Source of the DNA: Ustilaginoidea virens
Lineage: Eukaryota > Ascomycota > Sordariomycetes > Hypocreales > Clavicipitaceae
Reading direction: 5' to 3'
Assembly (NCBI RefSeq): GCF_000687475.1
Contig: NC_057322.1
Location: forward strand, 1-64,000
Length of the DNA: 64,000 nt
A model generated the notes under the pieces. The model saw only the letters and a list, made by a program, of their open reading frames with translations, made no database searches and had not been told where the DNA came from. Made by a program: the position numbers and the translations under genes. Positions 61,535 through 64,000 of the stretch are shown here, piece after piece. How positions within the stretch are numbered: the stretch's first letter is position 1; every line of letters begins with the position of its first letter.

Positions 61535-64000
61535 GAGTTGCTAGCCCTACTGTAGGACCTATAGTAGTAGCGCCGCACCAGTAGAGCCGCACCACTATAC
61601 CTACTAGTATATAGGCTATCTCATTAGGGCTCGCGCGTCATCCTCTGCCTATTACTTATGCACTCTAGTGCTTATAACTTCCATATGTATAGTAGTCTGA
61701 GGGGTCGGTTAGGACCTATAGGTCCGAACAGGTCTACGCTAGTATATACTAGCCTATACCGAAGGTTACCGTAGTTGTAGGCCGATACAAGCTATATATC
61801 ATAGTGCGTCTATAGTAGATTCTATAATATAGGTTGTATTAGGATCTAGTGGCCTGCGTGGCCGGTTGGGACCTGCAGGTCCGAACAGGTCTGTGCTAGT
61901 ATATGCTGGCCTATACCGAAGGTTACTGCAGTCGTGGGCCGATACAAGCCATATATTATAATGCGTCCATAGTAAATTCTATGATATAAGTTGTGTTAGG
62001 ATCTAGTGGCCTATATAGCCGGTTAAGACCTGCAGGTCCGAATAGGTCTATACTAGTATATGCTAGCCTATGCCGAAGGTTACTGCGGTCGTAGGCCGAT
62101 ATAAGCCATATATTATAGTGCGTCTATAGTAGATTCTATAATATAGGCTGTATTAGGACCTAATAGCATATATAGCCGGTTAGGACCTATAGGTCCGAAT
62201 AGGCCTAGGCGAGCCTACGCATAAGGAGCATACAATTATTCGCGAATATAGGAACCCTATACAGTAGTATAGTGTCTCCGTAGTGCATTGCTTACTCTAG
62301 GCTGTATTAGCATATACGATACTGGGAGGCTGGTTCGGACGTGCAGGTCTAAATAGGCCTATACTAGCCTATATACTAGGCAACCTTCGCTTGGTTAGTC
62401 TATAGAGGCAGCTATAAGGGAGGAGTGGTTAGTCGGGGATAGGCGGCAGGCTTTATCCCCTCTTACGATAACTCTAAGGCTAAGTCTACCAGCCCCTACT
62501 GAAACCTACTTTAGGCTTTATAAATAAGCTACTATTACTAAGGTGGTATATTAAAAGGTCGGCTAGGATAAGACCGGCTAGGCTAAGACTGGTTATATAG
62601 CTGATAGGACGGGCGCTACTAATGGGGGCGGCATTAGGTAGCCCGTTCAAACCTGCAGGTCCGAAGCTTTACCTAATCTATACATATAGGAGGGTTACCT
62701 GCATAGCTACACTACCTTACGCACATAGGTAGGTGCCTTATCTAAGGGAAAAAGGCCGGTAAGAGGTCAAAGGCCGCGATCGGGCATTACTATATATCTC
62801 AGCAATATAGTATATGCGAGTGCCCTAGCTACCTAACCTATATACATACTTCGAAGAGGGAGAGCAGTAGGAATAAACAAGCTATCTACTGCACGACGAG
62901 GATGCAGATATAGCAGCGGTGCTCGGCATAGCGCGGCGATATATAGCGCGCTATATATAAAGGCCTGATATAATTAGGTATACTAAACGATATCTACCTT
63001 ACTGGAAACAGAATATTAGAATCGGTAGTTGCATTAGCCTAGCTATAATAACTATGCCTATTAGAATCGCTATCGTAAGGTGCCCAATTGGGCACATACT
63101 GCGATAGATATGCCGCGCGCTGCTGCGCACGATATAGCCACTTTTGCCTGTTTACCCCCTATGCCTAGTAGGGCACGCGGGCAGCCCGGCCCGACCGCGC
63201 CAAGGCATATAACTACAGCACGCGCATAACCGAGGCTATATTATATAATTCCTCTCTTTTGCCTCTTTCCTACTTTCTTAGATAGTTATTAGCAAAATAA
63301 TAGAATACCTTTACTTCGTGATCAATGGGTATATTATACTACACGCGCGACCCTATATATAAATAGGTACCCCTTAATATGGCACCAATAGTGCCAGTAT
63401 AGAATGGTTCCTACGTGCGAGGATGCACCAATATATAGTAGCGGAATCGACTCGCTGCACGTGCTTAGGTCAGGTGGCCGCCTATCACCTGACTTATAGC
63501 AGCCCGCGGTATATATGTGTCACCAATAGGTGCCCCACTAAGGCTTATAGTCCCACCATATAAAACACACACATCGTCGGCTTCATACACATCCCGAATT
63601 TAAATATATGCACTAAACCTATGCTTATTAATGCCGACTAGGAGCTAATACCGCTAACTATAAGCTAATGCCTAGTAGGAGTATTATATATTTATAACCT
63701 TATCTCCCTTCTTTTATCGCTTGTTATCTTATTAATTATGCTTATATAAATCCTTATTATTAAATGCCTTTACTTTTATATCCTCTGCCTCTGCTATATT
63801 TCCTATTTCTATTTTAGTTGCAACGGACCCTAGAGTGGCTTATATAAAGCCCTCTTCCCGGAAAGCCTATTAACCAGGCCCGAAATAGCCTTATTGCAAC
63901 GGTTAGTACATTAGAATAGCTTATATAAAGCCCTCTTTCCGGACCGACGCTATATATTTTCAGGTATAGGTCCTTCGACAACTTTAAGTCCGCAATATTA
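61535..64000. repeat. Subtelomeric unit, copy C (left-truncated, continues past the window)
   Basis: It begins at GAGTTGCTAGCC, matching 24714 of A, and stays at an offset of exactly 36,821 to the end of the window (64000 matches 27179). It is joined directly to the right end of unit B. It holds the 157-bp array (61690-62361), the hairpin region (63070-63107) and the start of the 161-bp array (from 63876). It contains no gene. Confidence 0.96.
63876..64000. repeat. 161-bp array, copy C, cut by the window end
   Basis: The first AGGCCCGAAATAGCC unit begins at 63876. Confidence 0.93.

Noticed and set aside
1..64000. rRNA or tRNA genes
   Set aside because: None was recognised by eye; a covariance-model scan would be needed to exclude tRNA remnants.

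Overview
The window is one chromosome end of a filamentous ascomycete (Pezizomycotina-like). It opens with six CCCTAA repeats, the C-strand of a TTAGGG telomere. The rest carries the mark of repeat-induced point mutation (RIP): CpA/TpG is depleted, TpA is in excess, CpG survives, and long single-frame coding regions are broken almost only by stops that C-to-T changes make from CAG, CAA, CGA or TGG. No intact gene is apparent. The species cannot be named from the sequence.

Layout. 1-2052: telomere, a 569-bp fold-back palindrome and low-complexity DNA. 2053-3454: a ruined gene of unknown function and a small Cys-rich ORF. 3878-10111 (minus): a 2,078-codon SNF2-type helicase pseudogene kept in one frame. 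9587-35853: a 26,267-bp unit (copy A). 35854-61534: a second copy (B), more heavily RIPped. 61535-64000: the start of a third copy (C), running off the window. B begins inside the SNF2 gene and C begins at the point matching 24714 of A, yet A and B end at the same sequence. Truncation therefore always faces the telomere, as expected if broken ends were repeatedly capped by new subtelomere copies.

Each full unit holds, in order: the 5' end of the SNF2 gene (minus); a 412-codon unknown gene (minus); a 2,249-codon unknown gene with an Asp-rich repeat (minus); a Myb/telobox-like gene (plus); a small Cys-rich gene (minus); an unknown ~340-codon gene (minus); a 185-codon gene (minus); a mosaic of six Argonaute PIWI C-terminal fragments with a HAT1 N-domain fragment (minus); then satellites of 41, 57 and 237 bp. 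Arrays of 157 and 161 bp lie in the middle.

A 14-bp palindrome, GGACCTGCAGGTCC and its RIP derivatives, occurs about 65 times, singly, in pairs, and in arrays with fixed 41-, 118- and 157-bp periods, including inside the SNF2 reading frame. I know no named element that matches it. The recognisable genes (SNF2 ATPase, telobox Myb, Argonaute, HAT1) all belong to chromatin, telomere or silencing families. All functions are inferred from motifs read by eye; no database search was possible.
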